DNA of 64,000 bases from Streptomyces phaeofaciens (GTDB lineage: Bacteria; Actinomycetota; Actinomycetes; Streptomycetales; Streptomycetaceae), in the NCBI RefSeq assembly GCF_014648915.1, contig NZ_BMSA01000013.1, positions 186,001 to 250,000 on the forward strand, in the 5' to 3' direction. The translations under genes were made by a program, and so were the position numbers. The notes under the pieces are model-generated. The model saw only the letters and a program-made list of their open reading frames with translations, did not search any database and was not told where the DNA came from. Positions within the stretch are counted from its first letter, which is position 1; every line of letters starts with the position of its first letter. Shown piece by piece: positions 48,571 to 58,320 of this stretch.

Positions 48571-50700
48571 TCACGCCGCGACCGGCTGCTTCGCCTCGGC
48601 CGTCCTGGCGGCCGCGCCGCCCTCGGCCGCCGTCGGGGCCGTGGTGCCGGCGGCCGGCTTGCGCAGGCCCTTGAGGACGACGACCAGGGCCGTGGTGACG
48701 CAGACGCCCGCCGCGATGGCGACCAGGTAGAGGAACGGGTTGCCGATCAGCGGGACCACGAAGATGCCGCCGTGCGGAGCGCGCAGGGTGGCGCCGAAGG
48801 CCATCGACAGGGCGCCGGTGACCGCGCCGCCCACCATCGAGGCCGGGATCACGCGCAGCGGGTCGGCCGCCGCGAACGGGATCGCGCCCTCGGAGATGAA
48901 GGAGGCACCGAGGACCCAGGCGGCCTTGCCGTTCTCGCGCTCGGTCTGGGTGAAGAGCCTTCCGCGCACGGTGGTGGCCAGGGCCATCGCCAGCGGCGGG
49001 ACCATACCGGCGGCCATAACCGCGGCCATGATCTTCATCGCGGAGTCGCTGGGGCTGGCGACCGCGATGCCGGCGGTGGCGAAGGTGTACGCGACCTTGT
49101 TGACCGGGCCGCCGAGGTCGAAGCACATCATCAGGCCGAGCAGGGCGCCCAGCAGGACGGCGTTGGTGCCGGTGAGGCCGTTGAGGCCGTCGGTCAGGGC
49201 CTTCTGCGCGGAGGCGATGGGCTTGCCGATGACGACGAACATCAGGAACCCGACGATCGCCGAGGAGATCAGCGGGATCACCACCACCGGCATGATGCCG
49301 CGCACCGCCGCCGGGATCTTCACCTTCTGGATCGACAGCACCACACCGCCGGCGATCAGACCGGCCGCGAGACCGCCGAGGAAGCCCGCGTTGATGGTGA
49401 CGGAGATCGCGCCGCCGACGAAGCCCGGAACGAGACCGGGGCGGTCGGCCATCCCGTAGGCGATGTAGCCGGCCAGGACCGGGACCAGGAAGCCGAAGGA
49501 GACGACGCCGATCTGGAAGAGCAGCGCGGCCCAGCTGTCGGCCTGGGTCCACAGGAAGTGGTCCATGACCGACGGCGCCTTGTTGATCTTGTAGCCGCCG
49601 ATCGCGAAGCCGAGGGCGATGAGCAGACCGCCGGCGGCGACGAACGGGACCATGTAACTGACGCCGGACATCAGCCACTTGCGGAGCTTGGTGCCGTAGC
49701 CCTCGGAGGAGTCACCGGCGCGCTCCACCGGCGTACCCGGCGCGGAGCCGGCGCTCACCTCGCCGCGCTCGGCCTTTCCGCGCACCTCGGCGATCAGCTC
49801 GGCGGGGCGGTTGATGCCCGCCTTCACGCCGACGTCGACGGTGGGCTTCCCGGCGAAGCGGTCCTTGTCGCGCACGGGGACGTCATGGGCGAAGATCACG
49901 CCGTCCGCCGCGGCGACGACGGCCGGGTCGAGCCGGGTGAAGCCGGCCGAGCCCTGGGTCTCCACGGTCACCTCGACGCCCGCCTCGCGGCCGGCGTTCT
50001 CCAGGGACTCGGCGGCCATGTAGGTGTGGGCGATGCCGGTCGGGCAGGAGGTGACGGCGACGATCCGGAAGGGACGCGCGGGCCCGCCGGACGCCGGGCC
50101 GGGTGTCTCGGGGGTGTTGGCCGTGGCGGCGTCGGCGGAGGCCGCCACCGACGCCGCCACGGAGTCTTCGGAGGTGCCCGCGGCCTCGGCGGCCGGAGCC
50201 TGCCCCGCCGTCGCCTCGCCGGCCGGAGCCCGGTCCGCGGGTGCCGCACCGGCCGGGACCTCGTCGCCGCGGATCAGGGCCGCCGCGGCCGCCGTGTCCC
50301 GCACCGACCGCAGCGCGTCCGTGAACTCGCCGTTCATCAGCTGCCGGGCCAGGGAGGACAGGATCGTGAGGTGGGCGTCGTCGGCACCGGCGGGCGCGGC
50401 GATCAGGAAGATCAGGTCGGCGGGGCCGTCCGCCGCGCCGAAGTCGATCCCGGCGGTGCTGCGCCCGAAGGCGAGCGTCGGCTCGGTGACGTGCGCGCTG
50501 CGGCAGTGCGGGATGCCGATACCGCCGTCGAGGCCGGTCGGCATCTGGGCCTCACGGGCGGCCACATCGGCGAGGAAGCCCTCCAGGTCGGTCACCCGGC
50601 CCAGGGTCACCATGCGTGCGGCGAGCGACCGTGCCGCCGCTTCCTTGGTCTCGGCGGACAGGTCGAGATCGACCAGGTCCGCGGTGATCATGTCGCTCAT
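48571..50700 (-). CDS. fruA: Fructose PTS transporter subunit IIABC
   Basis: 709 aa, fused IIA-IIB-IIC. IIA phospho-His65 in GIPHCRSAHV, IIB phospho-Cys219 in VTSCPTGIAHTYMAA, then the membrane IIC with nine or so helices (SGVSYMVPFVAAGGLLIALG onward). It phosphorylates fructose to fructose-1-phosphate during uptake. An Ala/Pro/Gly linker (residues 145-205) joins IIA and IIB. ATG at 50700 with GAAGGAGCCC upstream. Last gene of the deoR-fruK-fruA operon. Confidence 0.96.
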   Translation of the reverse strand: MSDMITADLVDLDLSAETKEAAARSLAARMVTLGRVTDLEGFLADVAAREAQMPTGLDGGIGIPHCRSAHVTEPTLAFGRSTAGIDFGAADGPADLIFLIAAPAGADDAHLTILSSLARQLMNGEFTDALRSVRDTAAAAALIRGDEVPAGAAPADRAPAGEATAGQAPAAEAAGTSEDSVAASVAASADAATANTPETPGPASGGPARPFRIVAVTSCPTGIAHTYMAAESLENAGREAGVEVTVETQGSAGFTRLDPAVVAAADGVIFAHDVPVRDKDRFAGKPTVDVGVKAGINRPAELIAEVRGKAERGEVSAGSAPGTPVERAGDSSEGYGTKLRKWLMSGVSYMVPFVAAGGLLIALGFAIGGYKINKAPSVMDHFLWTQADSWAALLFQIGVVSFGFLVPVLAGYIAYGMADRPGLVPGFVGGAISVTINAGFLGGLAAGLIAGGVVLSIQKVKIPAAVRGIMPVVVIPLISSAIVGFLMFVVIGKPIASAQKALTDGLNGLTGTNAVLLGALLGLMMCFDLGGPVNKVAYTFATAGIAVASPSDSAMKIMAAVMAAGMVPPLAMALATTVRGRLFTQTERENGKAAWVLGASFISEGAIPFAAADPLRVIPASMVGGAVTGALSMAFGATLRAPHGGIFVVPLIGNPFLYLVAIAAGVCVTTALVVVLKGLRKPAAGTTAPTAAEGGAAARTAEAKQPVAA

Positions 50701-50728
50701 CGCGGGCTCCTTCGCACGCGTATCGCCC

Positions 50729-50784
50729 GGGGTGCGGGGTGGGCGAGGGTGGGGACGGGGGTGAGGTGGGGGGAGGTGAGGGTG
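50729..50784 (+). repeat. G-rich tract between fruK and fruA
   Basis: At least six runs of three or more G on the plus strand (CCCGGGGTGCGGGGTGGGCG and onward), in the 154-bp gap between fruK and fruA. The plus strand is the template strand for both genes. It could fold into a G-quadruplex. Confidence 0.6.
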
Positions 50785-50854
50785 TCGGCGGGGCGGCCGG
50801 GCCGCATGGGGTGCTCGGAGCACGTGCCGACTAAGAGAAGCGACAGAAGCGACG

Positions 50855-51862
50855 TCATGACACGGGCTCCTTCAGTTCGCGGTCCACCGGCACCTCTGCC
50901 GTGACCGTCACCGCCGCCGGGTCCAGATCCCCCGGGGTCGGCATCACGCTGCCGGGCAGCTGGACGGCCGCCGCGCCATGGGCGACGGCGGAGGCGAGCG
51001 CCCCCGGACCGCGGCCGCCGGCGATGAGGAATCCGGCGAGGGAGGAGTCACCCGCCCCCACATTGCTGCGGACGACGTCGACCCGCGCGCTCGCGAACCA
51101 GGTGCCCGCGTCCTCCACCAGCAGCTGTCCGTCGGCGCCGAGGCTCGCGAGCACGGCGCGAGCGCCCATCTCCCGCAGTTCCTCGGCGGCCTTCACCGCG
51201 TCGCCCACCGTCGCCAGGGGGCGTCCGACGGCTTCCGCGAGCTCCTCGGCGTTCGGCTTCACCACGTCGGGCCGCTCGCCCAGCGCTTCGAGGAGCGCGC
51301 GCCCCGAGGTGTCCAGGGCGATACGGGCGCCCCCGGCGTGTGCCCGGGCGACGACCTCGGCGTACCAGGACGGCGCGAGCCCGCGGGGCAGGCTGCCGCA
51401 GCAGGCGATCCAGTCGGCGTCGCGCGACTGCTCGCGCACGGTCTCCAGGAGCAGTTCCTGCTCGGCCTCGGACAGTTCCGGGCCCGGCGCGTTGATCTTC
51501 GTGAGGACGCCGTCGGACTCGGCGAGCGCGATGTTCGAGCGGGTGGCGCCGGCGACCGGCACCGGCGCGACCTCGATGCCCTGGGCGTCGAGCAGGTCGG
51601 CGACGAGCGCGCCGGGCGCGCCTCCGAGGGGCAGGACGGCGACCGTGCGCCGCCCGGCGGCCGCGACGGCGCGTGAGACGTTCACGCCCTTGCCGCCCGG
51701 GTCCATCCGTTCGCCGGTGGCTCGGACGACCTCGCCGCGGTCGAGGGAGGGGACCTCGTAGGTGCGGTCCAGGGAGGGGTTGGGGGTGACGGTGAGGATC
51801 ACACCGGTGCTGTCGCTGCCGGTGCTGTCCGTGCCGGTGCCGCTCATCGTCGTGCCGCTCAT
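50855..51862 (-). CDS. fruK: 1-phosphofructokinase
   Basis: 335 aa from an ATG at 51862. PfkB family: LTVTPNPSLDRTYEVPSLDR, GGKGVNVSRAVAAAG, FASARVDVVRSNVGAGDSSLAGFLIA (GAGD, catalytic Asp). It converts fructose-1-phosphate to the bisphosphate. The first 20 residues (MSGTTMSGTGTDSTGSDSTG) are repetitive and not conserved; a GTG at 51802 (VILTVTPNPSL) is the family-type start. The gap to deoR is filled with tandem repeats, suggesting the original overlap was pushed apart. Confidence 0.93.
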   Translation of the reverse strand: MSGTTMSGTGTDSTGSDSTGVILTVTPNPSLDRTYEVPSLDRGEVVRATGERMDPGGKGVNVSRAVAAAGRRTVAVLPLGGAPGALVADLLDAQGIEVAPVPVAGATRSNIALAESDGVLTKINAPGPELSEAEQELLLETVREQSRDADWIACCGSLPRGLAPSWYAEVVARAHAGGARIALDTSGRALLEALGERPDVVKPNAEELAEAVGRPLATVGDAVKAAEELREMGARAVLASLGADGQLLVEDAGTWFASARVDVVRSNVGAGDSSLAGFLIAGGRGPGALASAVAHGAAAVQLPGSVMPTPGDLDPAAVTVTAEVPVDRELKEPVS

Positions 51863-51866
51863 GCTC

Positions 51867-51960
51867 GTACTGCTTCCGTGCCGTTCATGCCCGTACCGCT
51901 TCCGTGCCGTTCGTGCGTGTACCGCTTCCGTGCCGTTCGTGCGTGTACCGCTCCGTCTGC
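51867..51960. repeat. 26-bp degenerate tandem repeats between deoR and fruK
   Basis: Units GTACCGCTTCCGTGCCGTTC plus CGTGCGT recur at about 26-bp spacing at 51868, 51893 and 51919, with more diverged copies near 51945 and 51979. They lie in the deoR-fruK gap and run toward the extended N-terminus of fruK. Confidence 0.8.
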
Positions 51961-51970
51961 TCCGTGGGGC

Positions 51971-52732
51971 TCATGCCCGTACCACCTCCGTGCCGCCTCG
52001 CTCGATGGCGGCCGCGTCCTCGGGGCTCAGCCCGCTGTCGGTGATCAGGAGGTCCACGTCGCTCAGGTCGCCGAAGCGGGCGAAGTGCTCCTGGCCGTGC
52101 TTGGAGGAGTCGGCGAGCAGTACCACCCGGCGGGCGGCGGCGACGGCCGCCCGCTTCACCGCGGCCTCGGCGAGGTCGGGGGTGGTCAGTCCGTGCTCGG
52201 CGGAGAAGCCGTTGGCGGCGACGAACAGGACGTCGGCGCGGATCTCGCCGTACGCGCGCAGCGCCCAGGCGTCCACGGCGGCGCGCGTACGGTGCCGGAC
52301 GCGCCCCCCGACGAGGTGGAGCTGCATGCCGGGGTGGTCCGCGAGGCGGGCCGCGATGGGCAGGCTGTGCGTGACGACGGTCAGCTCGGCCTCCAGCGGG
52401 AGGGCGGCGGCCAGGCGGGCGATGGTCGTACCGGCGTCGAGGATCACCGTGCCCTCGGACGGCAGTTCCGTCAGGGCCGCCTTGGCGATGCGGTCCTTCT
52501 CGTCGGTGGACGTGCCCTCGCGTTCGGCGAGGTCCGGCTCGAAGTCGAGACGGCCGGCCGGTATGGCACCGCCGTGGACCCGGCGCACCAGGCCGGCGCG
52601 GTCGAGGGCCTTCAGATCGCGGCGGATCGTCTCCGCCGTGACCTGGAACTCCTCGGCCAACGACAGGACGTCCACCCGGCCGCCCTCACGGGCGAGCCGC
52701 AGGATCTCCTGCTGCCGCTCCGGTGCGTACAT
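51971..52732 (-). CDS. fruR: DeoR-family transcriptional regulator of the fructose operon
   Basis: 253 aa. N-terminal HTH (MYAPERQQEILRLAREGGRV, VTAETIRRDLKALDRAGLVRRVHGGA) and a sugar-phosphate-sensing C-terminal domain (ILDAGTTIARLAAAL, VLLADSSKHGQEHFARF). The family represses sugar operons and is released by sugar phosphates. ATG at 52732. First gene of the operon, so autoregulation is likely. Confidence 0.9.
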   Translation of the reverse strand: MYAPERQQEILRLAREGGRVDVLSLAEEFQVTAETIRRDLKALDRAGLVRRVHGGAIPAGRLDFEPDLAEREGTSTDEKDRIAKAALTELPSEGTVILDAGTTIARLAAALPLEAELTVVTHSLPIAARLADHPGMQLHLVGGRVRHRTRAAVDAWALRAYGEIRADVLFVAANGFSAEHGLTTPDLAEAAVKRAAVAAARRVVLLADSSKHGQEHFARFGDLSDVDLLITDSGLSPEDAAAIERGGTEVVRA

Positions 52733-52919
52733 GTCCGCTCGCCTCCGACTGCTTTCTCGCCGATGTCCGGTTTCCCGCCGATGCCCGACCGATGCCCGGC
52801 CCATGTCCGACTCGTGCCCGAACTTGTGGTTTCGCTGGGAGGCTACGCCCGGATTTCCGGAAAGTAAACAGGCTCAGGCATCATTCGGGCATGAACGGAC
52901 TTCCATGGGGTGTGGGTAC

Positions 52920-52961
52920 GCCGAAGGGCCCGGCACCCCCATGGGTGCCGGGCCCTTCGGC
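52920..52961. terminator. Terminator of the DHA2 efflux gene
   Basis: 19-bp perfect stem (GCCGAAGGGCCCGGCACCC against GGGTGCCGGGCCCTTCGGC) with a CCAT loop, just after the minus-strand MFS gene and upstream of deoR. Confidence 0.85.
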
Positions 52962-52973
52962 GGAAGCCGTCGC

Positions 52974-54506
52974 TCAGCCCGCGAGCGCGCTCTCCCGGTC
53001 CTCGGAGGGGGCCGCCCCCGAGGAGTCCGTGGTGTCCTCGGCGCCCTCCAGGTGCTGCGCCGGCCGCTTCGGCAGGGCGAACATCAGCAGGAAGATCGCC
53101 GCCATCACCGCGGCCACCCATCCCAGCGCGTGCTGGAAGGCGTTCACGAAGGCGGGGCCCACCTCGGTCCGGGTCAGCCGGTCGCCGATCTCACCGAAGA
53201 AGACCACCGACACCAGGCCGAGCCCGAGCGCGTTGCCCATCTGCTGCACGGTGTTGATCAGCCCGGACGCCGAACCGGCGTGCTCGCGCGGCACCTCCGA
53301 CAGCACCGCGTCGGTCAGCGGAGCCACGATCAGGCCCATGCCGGCACCCATCACGACCAGCGGGAGCGCCATCTGCCAGGAGGCGATGCCGAGGCCGTAG
53401 CGCTCGGACTCCCAGATGTAGAGCAGGACGCCGACGGTCATGGTCAGCGCACCCGCCTGGAGCACCTTGCGGCCGAAGCGCGGGACCAGCTTCTGGACGG
53501 AGAGCCCGGCGGCCATGGAGACGGCGATCGAGAACGGGACCCCGGTCAGCCCGGCGTGCAGCGGGGTCCAGCCCAGGCCGATCTGCATGTACAGCGTCCA
53601 GACCAGGAAGAAGATGCCGAGGCCGACACCGAAGACGGTCTGCACGGCGATACCGGCCGCGAAGCTCTTCACCCGGAACAGCGAGAGCTCGATCAGCGGC
53701 GAGCCGTCCCGCTCGGCCTTGCGCCGTTCGTACGCGACGAGCGCCCCGAACACGACCAGCGCGCCGGCCATCGACAGGTGCCCCCACAGCGGCCAGCCCA
53801 GCTCGCGGCCCCGGGTGAGCGGGTAGATCAGCATCAGCATGCCGAGCGTCACGAGCGCGACACCGACGAGGTCCAGCTTCAGGGCCTTCGGCGCCTTGGA
53901 TTCGGTGATGAAGCGGCTGCCGAGGATCAGGCCCGCGATACCGACGGGCAGGTTGATCAGGAAGATCGGCCGCCATTCGAGCCCGAACAGGTTCCACTCC
54001 GTCAGCAGCGCGCCGAGCAGCGGCCCGGAGACCGCGCCGAGGCCGACGATCGCGCCGAACAGCCCGAAGACCTTGCCGCGTTCGTGCGCCGGGAAGGTGG
54101 CGTGCACGATCGACAGCACCTGGGGCACCATCAGGGCCGCCATGCCGCCCTGGAGGATGCGGGAGGCGACGAGCATCTCCGGGTTGGCCGCGAAGCCGCA
54201 GAGCGCGGACGCCAGGGTGAAGCCACCGATCCCGAGCAGGAACAGCCGCTTGCGGCCGTGGATGTCACCCAGCCGACCGCCGGTGATCAGGCCCGCGGCG
54301 AAGGCGAGCGCGTAACCGGCCGTTATCCATTGGATCTGGCTGTCGGAGGCACCCGCTTCCGCCTGGATGGACGGGATCGCGATGTTGACGATCGTCACGT
54401 CGACAAGATCCATGAAGGCTGCGGTCATCACGATCGCGAGAGCGAACCAGCGACGGCGGTCCGGCGCGGGCGCGGTGCTGTCCACGAGGGTTTCGGTGGA
54501 GGTCAT
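52974..54506 (-). CDS. DHA2-family MFS drug efflux transporter (EmrB/QacA type)
   Basis: 510 aa, 14 helices. Motifs: FMDLVDVTIVNIAIPSIQAE (DHA2 motif in helix 1), GGRLGDIHGRKRLFLLG (MFS motif A), LFGAIVGLGAVSGPLLGALL (motif C, antiporter). Proton-driven export of drugs or toxic metabolites. ATG at 54506. Divergent from a WYL-domain regulator, with an inverted repeat between them. Confidence 0.93.
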   Translation of the reverse strand: MTSTETLVDSTAPAPDRRRWFALAIVMTAAFMDLVDVTIVNIAIPSIQAEAGASDSQIQWITAGYALAFAAGLITGGRLGDIHGRKRLFLLGIGGFTLASALCGFAANPEMLVASRILQGGMAALMVPQVLSIVHATFPAHERGKVFGLFGAIVGLGAVSGPLLGALLTEWNLFGLEWRPIFLINLPVGIAGLILGSRFITESKAPKALKLDLVGVALVTLGMLMLIYPLTRGRELGWPLWGHLSMAGALVVFGALVAYERRKAERDGSPLIELSLFRVKSFAAGIAVQTVFGVGLGIFFLVWTLYMQIGLGWTPLHAGLTGVPFSIAVSMAAGLSVQKLVPRFGRKVLQAGALTMTVGVLLYIWESERYGLGIASWQMALPLVVMGAGMGLIVAPLTDAVLSEVPREHAGSASGLINTVQQMGNALGLGLVSVVFFGEIGDRLTRTEVGPAFVNAFQHALGWVAAVMAAIFLLMFALPKRPAQHLEGAEDTTDSSGAAPSEDRESALAG

Positions 54507-54523
54507 GACGTAAATCTAGAGCC

Positions 54524-54550
54524 CCATTAGGTCAGATCACGTCCTAGTGG
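54524..54550. promoter_or_regulatory. Inverted repeat between efflux gene and WYL regulator
   Basis: CCATTAGG-N11-CCTAGTGG (7 of 8 matches) in the 61-bp divergent gap. Likely operator for the WYL protein, controlling both genes. Confidence 0.5.
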
Positions 54551-54567
54551 TGCGGCATCCTCGAATT

Positions 54568-55545
54568 ATGACGACGGACACCCCGGCTCGGCTGCTCCAG
54601 CTTCTCTCCCTCCTCCAGACGCCCCGCGAATGGCCCGGCGGCGAGCTCGCCGGGCGGCTCGGCGTGTCCCGCCGTACGGTGCGGCGGGACATCGACCGGC
54701 TGCGCGAACTGGGCTATCCCGTCCAGGCGACCAAGGGCTCGGACGGCGGGTACCGCCTGGTCGCGGGCAAGGCGATGCCGCCGCTGGTGCTCGACGACGA
54801 GGAGGCGGTGGCGATCGCGGTCGGCCTGCGCGCGGGCGCCGGGCACGCGCTCGAGGGCGTGGACGAGGCGTCGGTGCGCGCGCTGGCCAAACTGGAACAG
54901 GTGCTGCCGGCCCGCCTCCGCCACCGCGTCTCCACCCTCCAGGCCGCCACCACACCCCTGACCAGCGGCGACGGCGCGAGCATCGCCCCCGAGACGCTGA
55001 CCGTCATGGCGTCGACGGTGGCCGGCCAGGAGCGGCTGCGGTTCGCCTACCGCGCGAAGGACGGCACCGAGTCCCGCCGCCTCACCGAGCCGTACCGGCT
55101 GGTGTCCACGGGCCGGCGCTGGTACCTCGTGGCCTACGACCTCGACCGCGCCGACTGGCGCACGTTCCGCGTCGACCGCGTGAGCGACCCGTTCGCCACC
55201 GGCGCCCGGTTCACCCCCCGCGAGCTGCCCAACGGGAGCGCGGCCGAATACCTGCGGCAGTCGATCCACCGACGGCCGGAAGCGTACGAGTACGAGTACG
55301 ACGTCACCTTCGCGGCACCGGCGGACTGGGTGGCCGCACGGCTCCCCGCATGGCTGGGGCAGCCCGAGGAGACCGGCGACGGCGGCTGCCGGCTGCGCGC
55401 GACGACCAGTGATCCGGTGGAGTGGATCGCGATGCGGATGGCGCTGGTGGGGTGCGAGTTCTCCGTGCGGGGGCCGGGGGAACTGGTGGAGCGCGTGCAG
55501 GAGTTGGGCGGACGGTTGGCGCGGGCCGGGGACGGCCGGAAGTAG
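54568..55545 (+). CDS. WYL-domain (YafY-type) transcriptional regulator
   Basis: 325 aa. DeoR-like HTH at the N-terminus (RLGVSRRTVRRDIDRLRELGYPV) and a WYL domain (YRAKDGTESRRLTEPYRLVS, WYLVAYDLDRADWRTFRVDR). WYL domains bind ligands such as nucleic acids or small molecules. ATG at 54568 with no ribosome-binding site; the short gap suggests a leaderless mRNA. Probable regulator of the divergent efflux gene. Confidence 0.9.
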   Translation: MTTDTPARLLQLLSLLQTPREWPGGELAGRLGVSRRTVRRDIDRLRELGYPVQATKGSDGGYRLVAGKAMPPLVLDDEEAVAIAVGLRAGAGHALEGVDEASVRALAKLEQVLPARLRHRVSTLQAATTPLTSGDGASIAPETLTVMASTVAGQERLRFAYRAKDGTESRRLTEPYRLVSTGRRWYLVAYDLDRADWRTFRVDRVSDPFATGARFTPRELPNGSAAEYLRQSIHRRPEAYEYEYDVTFAAPADWVAARLPAWLGQPEETGDGGCRLRATTSDPVEWIAMRMALVGCEFSVRGPGELVERVQELGGRLARAGDGRK

Positions 55546-55623
55546 CCGGGGCCGCGCCCTGTGGTGAGGGGCGCGGGGGTGCAGGGCGCACCCCCGGGGC
55601 GCGTCCGGGGCCGGTCCGGGAGC

Positions 55624-56439
55624 CTAGGGCCCGTCCGGCGGTTCGTGCTCGCCCCACGCGAACCCGCGCAGGGCCCGCAGATTGCGCAGCGCCAGTTCCG
55701 CCGGGCCCTCCGGTCCGGTGGGAGGGGTGTCGGTGGCGGCCCAGCTCTCCACGGCGACCCGGACGGCGGCGCTGACCACGGCCGCGGTGAAAAGCTGGTG
55801 CGGCCCGATCCGCGCCTGCCCTGTCCGGCCCACGACGTCTTCGCCGCGCCCGATCCGCTCCGGCCCGAGCCGCGCTCCCACCTCCCGCGACGCCGGCCGC
55901 TCCGAAGCCCCGCCCTCCGGAATCCGGTCCTCCGAAGCCTCGTCCTCCGAAACCCCGTGCCCCGAAGCCCCGTGTTCCGCTCCCGCCCGCTCCACGAGCA
56001 CCTCCGCCAGCGCGACCTCCGAGGTGTGGCAGACCTCGGCCCACACCTTGCCCAGCGCCGGGCTGGCCCCCGCCAGCCGGATCAGGGTGCGGACCCATTC
56101 CCAGGACGCCGCCGACACCGCACGACCCGGGACCAGGGTGTGCCGTACGGCATGCTCCAGCGCCTCCGGCACAGGAAGCTCGGCCGGGGCCTCGCGGACC
56201 GCCTGCGCCCAGCGCTGGGCGCCCGCCGAGTAGAGCGGGGCGACGGCCTCCTCCTTGGTCGCGAAGTACCGGTAGAAGGTGCGGGGGGCGATGCCCGCCG
56301 CGTGGGCGATGTCCTCGGCCCGGGTGGCCTTCAGGCCGCGGCCGACGAAGAGACCGGCCGCTGCCCGGGCGATCTCCATCCGGGTGGCCGCTTTGCGCCG
56401 CTCGGTCAGCGAAGCCGATGCGGGGGTGGAGCTGATCAC
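55624..56439 (-). CDS. TetR-family transcriptional regulator with expanded linker
   Basis: 271 aa, longer than usual (about 200). HTH: RMEIARAAAGLFVGRGLKAT, RAEDIAHAAGIAPRTFYRYFATKEE. Between residues about 150 and 205 is a Glu/Ala/Ser-rich repeat region (GHGVSEDEASEDRIPEGGAS) encoded by degenerate repeats, inserted in the ligand-binding domain. GTG at 56439 (VISSTPASAS). TGGCA-N5-TGCCA upstream may be its operator. Confidence 0.85.
   Translation of the reverse strand: MISSTPASASLTERRKAATRMEIARAAAGLFVGRGLKATRAEDIAHAAGIAPRTFYRYFATKEEAVAPLYSAGAQRWAQAVREAPAELPVPEALEHAVRHTLVPGRAVSAASWEWVRTLIRLAGASPALGKVWAEVCHTSEVALAEVLVERAGAEHGASGHGVSEDEASEDRIPEGGASERPASREVGARLGPERIGRGEDVVGRTGQARIGPHQLFTAAVVSAAVRVAVESWAATDTPPTGPEGPAELALRNLRALRGFAWGEHEPPDGP
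55885..55985. repeat. Degenerate repeat inside the TetR gene
   Basis: Units such as TCCGAAGCCCCG, TCCGAAGCCTCG, TCCGAAACCCCG and CCCGAAGCCCCG recur at short intervals, in frame, coding SEDEASED-like residues. The unit is a multiple of three. Confidence 0.7.
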
Positions 56440-56459
56440 GTCGGCAGGCTATGCCCATG

Positions 56460-56474
56460 TGGCACAATCTGCCA
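56460..56474. promoter_or_regulatory. Operator candidate of the TetR gene
   Basis: TGGCA-CAATC-TGCCA, 20 bp upstream of the GTG start at 56439. Symmetry and placement suit a TetR autoregulatory site. Confidence 0.45.
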
Positions 56475-56752
56475 TCCGGGCGGGCCACCCCGTGGTTCAG
56501 GTACGGGGTGCCCCGCTCTCCCCTGCGCACTCGCACGTTGCCCACGTTTCCGAACGCAATCCGCCCCCGGAACACACACGGCACCCCGGAATCCGACGGA
56601 GAACCCCCTCGCTCCCGCGCCCCCGCACCCGCCCCGCGCACAAGAGCGAGCCGGGCCCCGGCGCCCAGGGGGAGGGGCGCCGAAGCCCGACTCGGGGAAG
56701 GTCCCGGCGCCGGGGGGGATGTGCGACGGGACGTGGCTCTGTGGCTGCGGAA

Positions 56753-56822
56753 CTCGGACGACTCAGGGACTCAGGGGCTCTGATCGCTGGAGGGCTCTGG
56801 GGCTCGGACGACTCAGGGACTC
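56753..56822 (+). repeat. 20-bp direct repeat at 50-bp spacing
   Basis: CTCGGACGACTCAGGGACTC occurs at 56753-56772 and exactly again at 56803-56822. Looks like a local tandem duplication. Confidence 0.85.
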
Positions 56823-57119
56823 CGGGGCTGGGGAACGCAGGGTCGGACAGATCTCACCGTGCGGGCTTCAAAGGTCCGAATGGTCCGAACTCCCGTGCCC
56901 TGAAGTCATGTTCCCCCCACCCCCATGGGTTGAAGCGGCGTTGTATCGCCATGTTTGCGCGGGCTTTCGCCACCTGGCGCACGCGGGCGGAAACGGCCGG
57001 CCGAACCGGCCGAACCCGCCCCTGCACCACCGCCCGACACCACCGTGCCGGCGTCAACTCCCGGCACGGCGCAGCCGCCCCGCACGACACCCTGTCACCG
57101 CCCCACGCGGCGCGGCGTG

Positions 57120-58118
<999 letters not shown>

Positions 58119-58230
58119 GCGTGCTCCCTTGCGATGGTGGGTCAGCGGGTGGTCCGTGGGCACCGAGCACTCGCTCAGCTCGCCCCGGACTCTCACCGGG
58201 ACTCTGCTCGGGTGCCCTGCATCCGATGGA

Positions 58231-58259
58231 AACAACGACTGGAATCAGGACAGAATTCC
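58231..58259 (-). promoter_or_regulatory. SigR-type promoter of hrdD
   Basis: On the minus strand GGAAT (58255-58259), 18 bp, then GTTGTT (58231-58236). This fits the SigR (thiol-oxidative stress sigma) consensus GGAAT-N18/19-GTT. hrdD is a known SigR target in S. coelicolor. Confidence 0.75.
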
Positions 58260-58320
58260 CAACCCGCACCCCGATTTTTCTGATCATGCAGTACCCTGTC
58301 CGGCCACACGAGGAGGCAGG

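Larger units (their letters stand above)
56440..57119. other. Gene-free interval between TetR gene and hrdD
   Basis: 680 bp. Near 56460-56474 is TGGCA-CAATC-TGCCA, a palindrome placed to regulate the TetR gene. At 56753-56772 and 56803-56822 is a perfect 20-bp direct repeat (CTCGGACGACTCAGGGACTC). The rest is GC-rich with open frames on all strands; I see no convincing gene. Confidence 0.5.

Noticed and set aside
56440..57119. Frames of 100-300 codons in the gap upstream of the TetR gene
   Set aside because: All are Arg/Pro/Gly-rich GC frames with no ribosome-binding site or domain.
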